Source: Euglena gracilis (taxonomy: Eukaryota; Euglenida; Euglenophyceae; Euglenales). From it: 64,000 bases of DNA. The notes beneath the pieces were generated by a model. The model did no database searches. It was not told where the DNA came from and saw only the letters and a program-made list of their open reading frames with translations. The position numbers and the translations under genes are program-made. The DNA lies in assembly GCA_039621445.1 (NCBI GenBank), contig CP154957.1, positions 10,596,409 to 10,660,408 on the forward strand, given 5' to 3'. The first letter of the stretch is position 1. Every line of letters begins with the position of its first letter. Shown here piece after piece: positions 32,400-64,000 of the stretch.

Positions 32400-34260
32400 T
32401 TGTTAAGATTGAAATGGGGGGGGGCGGACCTCAATTGGGGTCACCCCCAATTTTTTTGTGGGAAACCCAAAAAAAATGCCCAAATTGACAGCCCCCCCCC
32501 CTCCTGCACAGTAGGGTCCACACTCCAGGGTGAGTGGGTAACTTCAAAGGATGGTATGATGACAAATTGGCCAATACTTGGAACCTGACGGGTTGAAGGG
32601 CGTCAGAGTTTCCTGGGGGAGTTGGTATGCCACGCCCAGAAGCACTTTAGGAGAGCACAAAGGGAGAGTCGTCAAAGTTAAGACCAACGTCCTATTCCGG
32701 ACGCTGGCCAGCTTGGGGTTGGACTAGTTGACTTGTCACATGTCAACTTCTTGCGGGGGGGGGGGGGGTTCAGGGTTGCTTGTATGACCAAGGAGGGTAC
32801 GTTTGCTCAGGAAGGCAGCCAGAACGGCTGTATCCCCCGGGAAACTCTCTGCCTGTGAGACTGGTATTTGGCCTGAAGGCCGCCCCCAGGGGGGTGTTGT
32901 AAAAGACACCAATGCGACCCGGCGCCGATAATGCCAAAATTTTTGGTGTCTTTTTTTCCCAGATTTATGCCATTTTCCCCCAGACCTCAGAGTGACCGAT
33001 TACCACCTGCAGCCCCCAGAGGAGATTGTGATTGTTTGCCTTTCCAAAAAAATGAGTGACTAACAGGTCCCCCTCCCCCCAGTTCGGTAAGAATTGTTTG
33101 CCCCAAGTAAAAGGCATATTTTTTTGAAGTAGTTCCATTGTCTGACCACCGCAGCTTGATCAGACAACAGCATGTGAGTGATGGCTGGAAACTGTTGGCC
33201 GGGCCGGACCTGGGAAATTTTCAGAGCCAAAAGTTCGAAAAATTGGGGAAATCACGAAAATGCGCCAAAAAGCAAAAATTGCGCTAAAAAAAATCGAAAA
33301 AAAATGTGCAAAAATGCAGAAAAATGCGAAACTCATCCCCCCCCCCCCAGGGTGGGCCCTTGGCAAAAAAAATGTTCACATTTTTGATAAAAGCCAATCC
33401 TAGCCACTGATATTTCCTCATAATTTCATTCAATGTTTATAACTTTGGGGCCATTTTTTGCATGTGTCTGGGTGTTGTTGTTTTTTCATTTTTGTGGTTT
33501 CTGTGCTTTTCTCTCGGATTTTGCACATTTTTGCACTGTGCTAGCCTGGCCTTAAAAAAAAAAGTGGAAAAAATGCGCAAAAAATGTGCACTTTTTATTG
33601 TGCACATTTTTTTTGCATTTTTGAGCATTTTTGCACTTTTTTTTCGAGGCCAGGCTAGCGCATCCCCCCCCCTCTGGGTCCCCTTTTGCCACGCAACCTT
33701 TCCAACCCCTCCCTCAGAAAACTGTTATATGCTCGAACTCAGTTGCTGACCCGGCAAACTGTTAAGTTCGCTAATACTGGCCAAACTGTCATTACAGGAA
33801 GTTGTCAAGAGCAGGGTTCTTCCCAATTCTGAGGACCTCACCCGGAGGGTCGGGAGCCAGAACCCCCCCTGGGGGTTTTGGGCCGATTTTTTTGTTGTTT
33901 GGAATTGCCCTGAGACGGCCTGGTTTTGGGGTGGGTCCCTGTCCCCCCTCCCTGGGGAGTCTTGAGCCGGAGGCCGGGGCAAAAATTTCTTGGGAAATGC
34001 CTTTGGGCGGCCCAGTTTTGGGGGGTCCCCGTGGGTGTGCCAATGCTGGGTGGGTGGAGGGGACCCCCTCCTACCTTGTCTACTTAAAAAAAAGGCCTGG
34101 TCGATCCTGTCACTGGCCGATTTGTCAGATGACAGGGTGACAGCCTCTTCTGGGGACCGTCCGGCTGTGAGCGGCGTGTCGGACAACAATGTTCCATTTT
34201 TTTTTGGCTTTTTTTTCGCCCAACATGATATGGAAGACTGAATCGCTTTTAAATCTCATT
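32400..34260. other. Long non-coding stretch with repeats
   Basis: It holds poly-C/G blocks (32410-32520, 32755-32770), a TTTTTGCATTTTTG / AAAAATGCGCAAAAA tract (33220-33640) with partial dyad symmetry around CTAGCCTGGCCTT (33540) and GGCCAGGCTAG (33645), a diverged GGCAAACTGTTAAG family piece (33710-33810) and a C/G-block repeat (33830-34080). No exon supported. Confidence 0.45.
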
Positions 34261-34273
34261 CTGTGCGGGGCAG

Positions 34274-34378
34274 CTCTGGAACGGACCCCTGGCCATGACG
34301 GGGAGGTGCTCCGGTGCTGCAACGCCGCCGCCTTCCGCTGGGGGGCCTGTGCCGTGCACCAGAGGCCCAATGCTATGG
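34274..34378 (+). CDS. Exon: Cys-rich segment (EVLRCCNAAAFRWGACAV)
   Basis: Acceptor AATCTCATTCTGTGCGGGGCAG; donor GCTATGG|GTTTGC. Phase 1 to 1. Reads LERTPGHDGEVLRCCNAAAF, then RWGACAVHQRPNAM. Three Cys, but no recognised zinc-finger spacing. Confidence 0.5.
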
Positions 34379-35359
34379 GTTTGCTTAGAGAACGCCAGCC
34401 CCTTTTGGAAAGGCGGTTGGATTGGGCAAGGGGATTTATGATGAATTGTTGCCCAGTGTGCGATCCGATGTATCGAGGTGCACAGTTTGCAGTTGGAGGC
34501 TTCATGGATTGGGCAAACAGAAGCAGCGGCGGGAAAATCTCTGCCCAAAAATTTGGGAGAAATTTTCTCCCCAGACGAATGACTTCCATTTTTCATTGGG
34601 TTGTTTTCTTCTGGACTGTCAACAATAGCTAATGGATTCTCAGAGCAAGACTGTTCATTTGGCTCTCCCGGTATGGGGAGTGCGCCCTTTTCCCCACTTG
34701 TTTGCCTTTGCATCAAGCAATCTCTTAGTCACCGGCAGACGCCGCTGGGTAACTGGTTTTGTCAGAGTGGCTGACCATTTTTAACTCCCCCCCCCCCCCC
34801 CGCCCCGAGGAGGAGAGGCCAATTTTCTTTTGGATCCCAGAGCGACCAACCGTAGTTCAAAAGTGATTAACTGGTTTTCTGGAAAAAAAATTGACTGACT
34901 TGTTTTGGAAGATGGAAGTGACCCCCCCCGGGGGGGTCAGAAAAGTGGTATGCCATCTGGCCTGCTGGATCCCCTCAGCACCTCAGCAGGGTGGCAATAT
35001 ATACGTGATGACATGATGATGATATGTTTTTTTAGGGAAAATGCAGGCTGGATTTCTTTGGGGCGTTTCTTTGGGGGCCTTTGTGGGAAAAATGCACGGC
35101 AAAGATATTGTCCTCCGTGTGACATGGAGTACTTTCGGATGTCCAACGGGCTCCATCCATCCCCCCCCGCCCTTTTTGGACACGCCCCCTCCCCCAGCCC
35201 CGGCAGAGCGCCACGGTGTTGCAGCGCCAGGGCCGGCCAGGGTTCGATATCAAGAGGACAGGGTTTTAGGTGGTGTCCCCCACTCCCTCCTCCGACCCCG
35301 CTGGGTCGGAGGTCCGACCATGGTCCGACTCCGGGTCCGACCCCGCCACCCCCCCCCAG

Positions 35360-35539
35360 CTGCCCTGATATCAACCCCTGGCCTCAGCTACCCGCCGACC
35401 GGCCCCACGCCACCCCCTTCCCCCCGCCCCTGGCCCTCAGCGAAGCCCTGACCAGGCCCAGGCCGCCCCTCGCCTCCCCCCTCCCCCCCCTCGCCCCAAC
35501 CGCTGTACGGCAGACCGGGTCGACAATTCCCCCTTTCCA
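35360..35539 (+). CDS. Exon: Pro-rich linker
   Basis: Acceptor GACCCCGCCACCCCCCCCCAG, good but C-only. Reads CPDINPWPQLPADRPHATPF, then PPPLALSEALTRPRPPLASP and LAPTAVRQTGSTIPPF. Donor GTGGGT at 35540 or GTTGTC at 35544. Disordered. Confidence 0.42.
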
Positions 35540-36081
35540 GTGGGTTGTCAAGCCCTTTCCTTTCATTGCCAAACAAATCTTTTATGTCCTCGTCAGTCCT
35601 TCTGAGGTTGTGAGGTTGTCACCTTCCAATACCTTTTCATGCATCATGTGAATTTGGATTTTGTTTGTGGAAATGTCAAAAAAAATGCAGTTTTGTGGAC
35701 GAATCTGGGTGGGCAGGCGGAAACTTCACAGAAAATGTGAAGACACGTATGCAGATTTGTTTGGAGAACAAAATTGTGGTCTCCTGCCTCCAGAGGCCAA
35801 AAAGACTTTCCATGACTCAAAATGTCCCTTATTCGTGGCAAGAAGGGACAGAGTTAGAAATCCAGAAATTCTATGGCTGGTGGTGGGTAGATGGAGAACG
35901 ACGATTTTTTTCAGATTTCTACCATACTCAACCTTGGGATTAGCCAGTGGCCAGGCGTGGTGAGGGCAGCACAAGTAAGGGCTGCGAGCCATATATCAGC
36001 GTCGTCTATGGGAGGTGCAAACACGGGCCAGAAATGGGTCGGAACAGGGCTAGCCAGTGCAAATTTCGGTCAAAAAACGTA

Positions 36082-36489
36082 CCCCCCCCCCTATGTCCAA
36101 CGACCCCCCTATGTCCAACGACCACCCCCCCCCGGTCAGAGGCACCTTTTTGGAGGTTTGGCAAAAATTTTGGTCCCGGCACGAAGCGCCGGGCCGAAAA
36201 TTTTTGTGCCCCAAATCGGTCAAAAATTGGCCAAAATGCCATTTTTGGCACTTTTTGGACAAAAATTTGTCAAAATTGCCCAAAAATTTCGGCGCAAAGC
36301 GCTGGAAGGGAAAATTTGACCTTATTTGGGGGGTGGGGTCCCGATTACCCACCAACATTTTTTTTGACCCCTTGTCCAACGACCACCCCCCCGGTCAGAG
36401 GACACCTTTTTGGTCACTACCCTATGTCCAACGACCACCCCCCCGGTCGGAGGACAGAGGTTACTGGTCGTTGGACATAGGGGGGAGGG
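36082..36489. mobile_element. TA-flanked poly-C/poly-G inverted-repeat element, copy 6
   Basis: 408 bp; TA at 36080-36081 and 36490-36491. Very close to copy 1 (7128), including the second internal CACTACCCTATGTCCAACG block. Nested in the dispersed repeat also found at 13225-13480. Confidence 0.82.
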
Positions 36490-36599
36490 TAATTTTTTTG
36501 CCATAATTGGCAGTTTTCTTGGGGTATTTTTGTAGTTTCGATTATTGGCACCCTTTTCTGCCCCAGGGGTCCCGCCGGCCTGTCCCCTGGCTGGCGCAC

Positions 36600-37000
36600 A
36601 GGCATTATTAAACTGTCAAAAATTTTAAGGTTTTTAAAGGCTTTTTAAATGTTGTTTTTTTTAAGGTTTTCTAAGGCATTTTGAAAATTTTAAGGATTTT
36701 TTAAGGCGTCCATTTTCCATTGGCAGTCAAAAAGCCATCTGGGGATCGAACCAACATCAGTCCAGGTTGAAAACCAAACCCTTTTTTTTTGAGTTTTGGG
36801 TGGATAGACAATGTTCCAGCGATGCCAGAAATCATTTCCCCCCTGGAACCGGCCCGTTTTTGCCAAGATTTTGCGACTTCTTTTTTTGCTCAATTTTTTT
36901 AAAAAAATACGAAATTTTTCCAGAACCAATTTTTAAGGTTTTTTCAGGTTTTTTAAGTGTTTCAAGGTGGTTTAAGGCGCCTTTAAGAAATAATGCCCGG
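36600..37000. repeat. TTTTTAAGG-type dispersed repeat
   Basis: 36600-36720 and 36900-36990 have repeated TTTTTAAGG(C/T) units ending GGCGCCTTTAAG. The middle (36780-36900) reads GACAATGTTCCAGCGATGCC, CAGAAATCATTTCCCCCC, matching 41515-41735. A partial copy is at 40165-40245. Confidence 0.65.
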
Positions 37001-37436
37001 CGGGTGCATGTCGGTTCTCAGGGAGCCAGGGAGGAAGATTTGGCGTTCATGATGCGACACCCGCCTCAGGGTGGGATGCGGCAGGGCCGGACGCGGATCC
37101 CCGCAACTCCAGGGGTGGGGGGTGGGGGGTCCGACCCCCCCCCCCACCACCCCTTCCCTTATTCTCAATGGCGCCGAATTTTTGGTCAAATTTTTCTTTG
37201 CACGGTGCTGTGAGGGGGGGGAGGTCACCCCATCTCCCAGGTCGGGGAGTGATGGCATAAAGTGGAGCCCCCACAGTACCCCACAGTCCCCCACCCCCCC
37301 CCCACACCCCCCCCCACACACCCCCCACACCCCCCCCACACTACCCCTCCACACTTAAGTGTGGGGGCTCCACTTTATGCCATATGTGAGGTCGGGGGTC
37401 GTCGTTTATGCATATGTGAGGTCGACCCCGGGTTTT

Positions 37437-37660
37437 CTCGCACAACCCCGGGGGGAGGGCAAGGAGCGGCCTGACCCCGCCCCCGAGTCCCCCGCCGGCC
37501 GCCCCGGCCCCAATGCCGCCGGCGGACGCCCGGCCGACGCTGCCCCCGCGGCCGTCGTCTGCCAGCCCCTGGCTCGTGCATCGCGAGCAGCGGCGGCCAC
37601 GCCGTCCCTCCGTCGCCGGGTTGGGCCGCGTGGCGGACTCACGAGTCACGGCACAAACCC
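37437..37660 (+). CDS. Candidate exon: Pro/Ala-rich
   Basis: A GC-rich block of about 220 nt between microsatellite-like ACCCCCCACACC and T-rich intron. Two frames are plausible: ERPDPAPESPAGRPGPNAAG, or MPPADARPTLPPRPSSASPW. Weak acceptor; the frame is not decided. Confidence 0.33.
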
Positions 37661-38043
37661 GGGACCCCTGCGCCCCGCCACAGAGGGATTTTTTTTGTTA
37701 TCTTTGGACCTCCAGTGGGGATGAGGGGAGGGGTGGGGTCCCTCCCCAGGGGTTCCCCCAAGAGCCTTGTGGGTCCCCTACTGAGTTGGGGGTTTTGGCT
37801 AATTTTGGCCTATTTTTTTGGAGCGAAGCACTGTCCCCCCCCCCCCGGAAATCGGCCCCCAACAAGTCTACCCCCCTCCCCCCGCTGGGAGGTTGGGGGT
37901 ACCTCCTGGGTGGGTGGGTGGGGGTGGGGAATTAACCCTTCCCCCACCCAAGCCCAAAAGACCTCGCACACCCTGACTCTAATTAGTAATGTCCCCAAAA
38001 GGTCCCCCAATCCCTTTCCCTCACCCGGATTCATACCACATGT

Positions 38044-38050
38044 GGGGCAC

Positions 38051-38094
<44 letters not shown>

Positions 38095-38106
38095 ATGCAC
38101 GCACAA

Positions 38107-38145
<39 letters not shown>

Positions 38146-38168
38146 GCACACGCGCGCGCACGCACGCC
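38044..38168. repeat. (CA)n then (CGCA)n microsatellite
   Basis: CA array to 38093, then CGCA units and GCGCGC. Confidence 0.94.
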
Positions 38169-38407
38169 TCCCCCATTCACAGTGGAAGAGGATCATTCCA
38201 TGCCTCAAGCGTCCCTGTTCAGATCAATCCTTCTCACCTTCAGCACAAGTCTGTTTTGGATCGGCGGTGCATCGGCGGTGAAACAAATTGCCGATTTTCC
38301 ATGCTGCTCCCTTGCACTTTATTCACCTTTGGGGGGTCATGGGTTTCGCGATAGTGACCTGGACACACGAACGAGCCTGGTCCAGTCAATTGTTTAAACA
38401 CTGGCCG

Positions 38408-38478
38408 ACCCCCCCCCCCGGGAGTGACTGACTGCTTTGGAAGAGTGGAAGTGACCCCACCCGGGGGGGGGGGTCAGT
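38408..38478. repeat. GTGACTGACTG / poly-C-G repeat
   Basis: CCGACCCCCCCCCCGGGAGTGACTGACTGC...GTGACCCC..GGGGGGTCAGTAA: inverted C-run/G-run ends with GTGAC/GTCAG. Related pieces at 34740-34945, 58300-58385 and 59905-60160. Confidence 0.6.
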
Positions 38479-38537
38479 AAAAAAGAATTGTATGGCCTGG
38501 CCGCGCTGGCCCCACCCTGACGGTTGGGCCCCGCGCC

Positions 38538-61162
<22,625 letters not shown>

Positions 61163-61169
61163 GTTTTGA

Positions 61170-62450
61170 AGAAGAAAAAAACAGTGTTTCTTCTGAATGG
61201 TTGGGAAAGAGCAGTAAAATACTGATTTTCCCGATTTTCAGTAAAAAAAAAAATTAAAATGTTGACCCCCCCCCAAACAAAATCCCCCCATGATTTTCGG
61301 GGAAAATTCAAAAAATAGACCTTAAAACTGTGAGAATGCACCTAAAATGGGTGATTGTTTCTGACAATTTTGATTGTTGCCCATGTTGCATGTGTCAAAA
61401 TTGACATTTTTTGAATTTTTTTTGCTCATTGCCAAAAATTGTCCGTTTTGTACCTATTTTTGGACCTTTCTGAGGGGAGGTTTCTTCAGTCGAATTTTTC
61501 AGCAAAAAATCCAAAAAGTCGACCCCCCAAAAAATCAGACCCCCCCCCTTGGGATTCTCAGCAACGGACCCAAAAAAGTAGGCCTGGGGTGCTTGCCAGC
61601 GATAACCCCCAAAGATCATTTTTGTATGAATTCGCGAAGAAAAGAACGCTTTCGGTACAGATGCTTTTCAGAAAGGAATTCATGTGCTACCCTCCAGTCA
61701 TGTATGCTTTTTTTTCCAGCCAATCTTTTTTTCAGCTGGATTTTTTTTGGAATAAAGTTAGAGCCAGCCAAATAATTGAATTTCGAAAATTTGGAAATTC
61801 TTGGAAACAAGGGCGAAAAATTGCCAAAAATGGCATTTATGACTTTTTGGGGGTTTTTCACCTCTGTATTCTGGCTGAAGATTTCCACCCCAGCTGGATT
61901 TTGGTTTTTCCGCCTGTTTTCAGGAACCAGGTCCAGCTGCCTGCCAGCTGGACCCCCCCCCACACCCCCACTGGAGACGGGCCAGCGAGTACTTTTTTTC
62001 CATTCGGCACCTTTCACCCGTCGGCTTGCAGGATCCCTATGGGTGTGTTTATGAAAACCCCTGCCTTTGATCCCACACCAGTATTAATCAACCTCTGGGC
62101 TGGAGGTGGTTTTTTCCCCACAGTGCTATTTTGTTTTATTTATTTATTTATTGCTGGAACCCTTTTGGTAAACTGAAGATCCGGATCGGGGTTTCGGGGT
62201 TTCCAACACGAGAACTCGAACAAGTATTTGTTTTGTCATGCGGAATGAGGAGAAGGTTGCCTCTTGCTTAGGTTTCAAGGAAGGCTGCCTCTTGGGGGTG
62301 GTATGGGCAGGGGGGGGGGGATTGATGGGAAGCCTTTTGGTTTTAAGGTGGGTGGTAAGGGGGGTCGCTGAGCTCTTATCCCTTTATGGGTAGAGCGAAG
62401 CTTACCCTTGGGCAAAACCCCCCCTCGAACCCCCCCCTCCCCCCTCCCCC
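61170..62450. other. Non-coding, T-rich
   Basis: No supported exon. 62390-62460 is C-rich and precedes the inverted dispersed repeat at 62457. Confidence 0.45.
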
Positions 62451-62456
62451 CCCCCC

Positions 62457-62645
62457 TCGGGGCCACCTCGGGAACCGGCGGATTATCACCATGATCCCGG
62501 CTCCCTTCCCGGATTTTTTTTTCAGACGCGAGCGACTGAATTTCGTTTCCGAATCACCTCCATTTGATCCCTAACTCCCAGCCAGGCCCAAGTTATTCAC
62601 GCGCGAAGGGGTCCAAACTGGGTAGCCCGCTCCCCCTCTTCCGAC
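62457..62645 (-). repeat. Dispersed repeat, inverted copy of 56890-57050
   Basis: Same ordered blocks as at 56.9 kb in reverse complement, with scattered differences. No ORF conserved between copies. Confidence 0.7.
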
Positions 62646-62659
62646 TCTGCCATTTCGCC

Positions 62660-63240
62660 GGGGTCCAAAAACCGGTCAAAAATTCAGTTTTCGAAAATAT
62701 CTCGAGAAAACGTACATTATTTCCGGAAATGTCGGTCTGACGAAATGCACCCCTGGAGGCCCTCTATCACCACCCGTTCGCCGTTTTGACCGCCGACATT
62801 TTCCGGCGTGCTTTTGCGGCCCAAAACGGCCATTTTGGGGTGTGTTTTTGGGCCATTTTCCAGTCAAAAAAAAAATCGATTTTCCCGAAATATCTCGACA
62901 ATAAAGCAAACTCAAAAAAATGTCCGCGGAGCAAAAATGAAGCCTTTGGAATGCCCTATCCAACCATGTTTTTTTTTCCCCCAACTCTTCGTGTAGCCCG
63001 AGTTACGGCCATTTTTCGGCCAATTTTGGCCTGTTTCAGGGTCCATTTTTGGCCGTTTTTGGGGTCAAAAAAATCGATGTTTTCAAAATACCTCGAAAAT
63101 GAAGCAAAATCGAAGGAAATGTCCGGAGACCTAAATTGAAACCCTTGCAACGTCCTATCTAACAGTATTTTGATTTCCCGGCAACTCCCCGCCTAGCCCG
63201 AGTTACGGCCATTTTTCGGCCAATTTTGGCCGTTTTGTAC
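62660..63240. repeat. About 190-bp tandem repeat, roughly 3 units
   Basis: The ordered blocks CGGCCATTTTTCGGCC, CAAAAAAATCGAT, AATACCTCGAAAATGAAGC, GAAATGTCCGG, CCTATC..CAA and GCCCGAGTTACGG recur with period about 190 bp. Units are diverged. Confidence 0.72.
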
Positions 63241-63299
63241 AGTTTGGCTTGTTTTGGCTCAGCCGTTTTCGGTCAAAAACTCGGAAAAAGATTTTTTTG

Positions 63300-63610
63300 C
63301 CTAAAACGATGTTTTTTTGGCCTCCCGGACCCAGAAAAACTGTTTTGAGCCGAAAATGAGCGTTTTTCGACCCGCCGGCGCCCCGTTTTGGGTCGCCAAC
63401 CCATTGACTGGGTCAATATCTGGGTCAAAAAAGTCGAAAAAAATCGAAGGAAAAATTTTGCCCGAAACGATGTCTTTTGGCCTCCCGGACCCGGAAAACC
63501 TGTTTTGGAGCCGAAAATGAGCGTTTTTCGACCGCCAGCGCCCCGTTTTTTGGGCTGAAACCCATTGACTTTGGGTCATATCTGGATCAAAAGAACCCAA
63601 AGAATCCAAG
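63300..63610. repeat. About 160-bp tandem duplication
   Basis: ACGATGT..TTTTGGCCTCCCGG, GAGCCGAAAATGAGCGTTTTT and CGCCCCGTTTT..CCCATTGACT each occur twice in the same order (first near 63307, second near 63467). Confidence 0.78.
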
Positions 63611-63619
63611 AAAGGGTAT

Positions 63620-64000
63620 GGGGGGGGTTAAAATTACTGTAAAATTACTGAAAGCTACAGTAAATTGCAGGTGTAATTTGTAAGTCATAAATTATGCGAA
63701 ATTTGCAATGCTAGTCTTTTCGGCCTTCCATTACGTGCAAGTCCCATAAAGAGCTCAGCATTATTCAAAACCTGGTCCAGACCCCCCTCCGGGGTAAGGT
63801 GGTAGGAAGGGGCAGGTTCTGGACCACCCTCCCCCAGACGTTGGGTGGGGGTCTTGACCCCCCACACCCCCTCCTTGGCAGGTTCCAGAAACAGCAGAAA
63901 AGATTGCCCGTTTTTTAGTGACTTGGTGTTTTCCACATAAGAAGTGTTTCAGAAAATCAGCACTTTGGGATGCATTTCCAACGAAAAATCAGGGATTTTT
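63620..64000. other. Window end, nothing coding recognised
   Basis: Contains a C/G-block repeat (63780-63870, GGTCCAGACCCCCCTCCGGGG and inverse). No exon supported. Confidence 0.35.

Noticed and set aside
36700-36780. tRNA-like B box (GGTTCGATCCC on the minus strand)
   Set aside because: No A box, no acceptor stem and no anticodon arm could be drawn around it.

Overview
The window looks like nuclear DNA from an intron-rich, repeat-saturated eukaryote. There are no prokaryotic operons, no long intact ORFs and no rRNA or tRNA that I can support. Coding sequence appears as short GC-rich exons (about 30-230 nt, high GC3, all on the + strand). They sit between AT-rich or homopolymer-rich introns of roughly 0.3-4.5 kb packed with microsatellites and small inverted-repeat elements. 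TTAGGG/CCCTAA-type short arrays (13.6 kb, 28.0 kb) and very long C or G runs are present. I cannot name the species; a protist or alga is a guess from style only.

Region 1 (about 1.0-20.2 kb): exons of one probable gene. Several encode WD40 blades (990, 2709, 3540, 4151, 5234, 8999). They are followed by exons that may form a small folded domain (9645-10830), low-complexity linkers (12.1, 15.4, 16.8 kb) and a helical C-terminal part (18.1-20.2 kb). A few short motifs and their order recall the GATOR2 subunit WDR59, but this is only a hypothesis.

Region 2 (about 23.1-37.7 kb): further exons on the same strand with clean splice signals (23120, 25333, 28202, 29721, 34274 and others). I cannot tell whether they continue the first gene or belong to others.

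Region 3 (38.5-61.2 kb): a set of Pro/Ser/Thr/Ala-rich exons, probably from a second gene encoding a mostly disordered protein. Two runs keep reading-frame phase across every proposed junction (38538 to 50618, and 55317 to 61162).

Repeats dominate the rest. (i) Seven copies of a 350-590 bp element have terminal inverted repeats made of a C/G homopolymer plus a GTCCAACGACC-like core, each flanked by TA. (ii) Other families also begin TACCCCC and end GGGGTA (cores GGGAAACTGTC and GGGCAATTG). (iii) A 1.5-kb element (21381-22879) starts CAGGGGCAGGG and has a 7-bp target duplication. (iv) A family with CATACATCTCT ends and perfect 8-bp target duplications has two copies (48528-50189 and 52932-53392). 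The first is interrupted by a 1.2-kb insert carrying two apparently identical 261-bp direct repeats. (v) Tandem arrays occur at 8.5, 17.9, 28.5, 30.0-30.8, 43.8 and 62.6-63.6 kb. A small GGCGC-AA-GCGCC hairpin recurs inside several otherwise different families.

The most notable finding is the TA-targeting mobile-element landscape with homopolymeric C/G termini, rather than a defence or metabolic system. All exon boundaries were chosen by eye and need RNA evidence.
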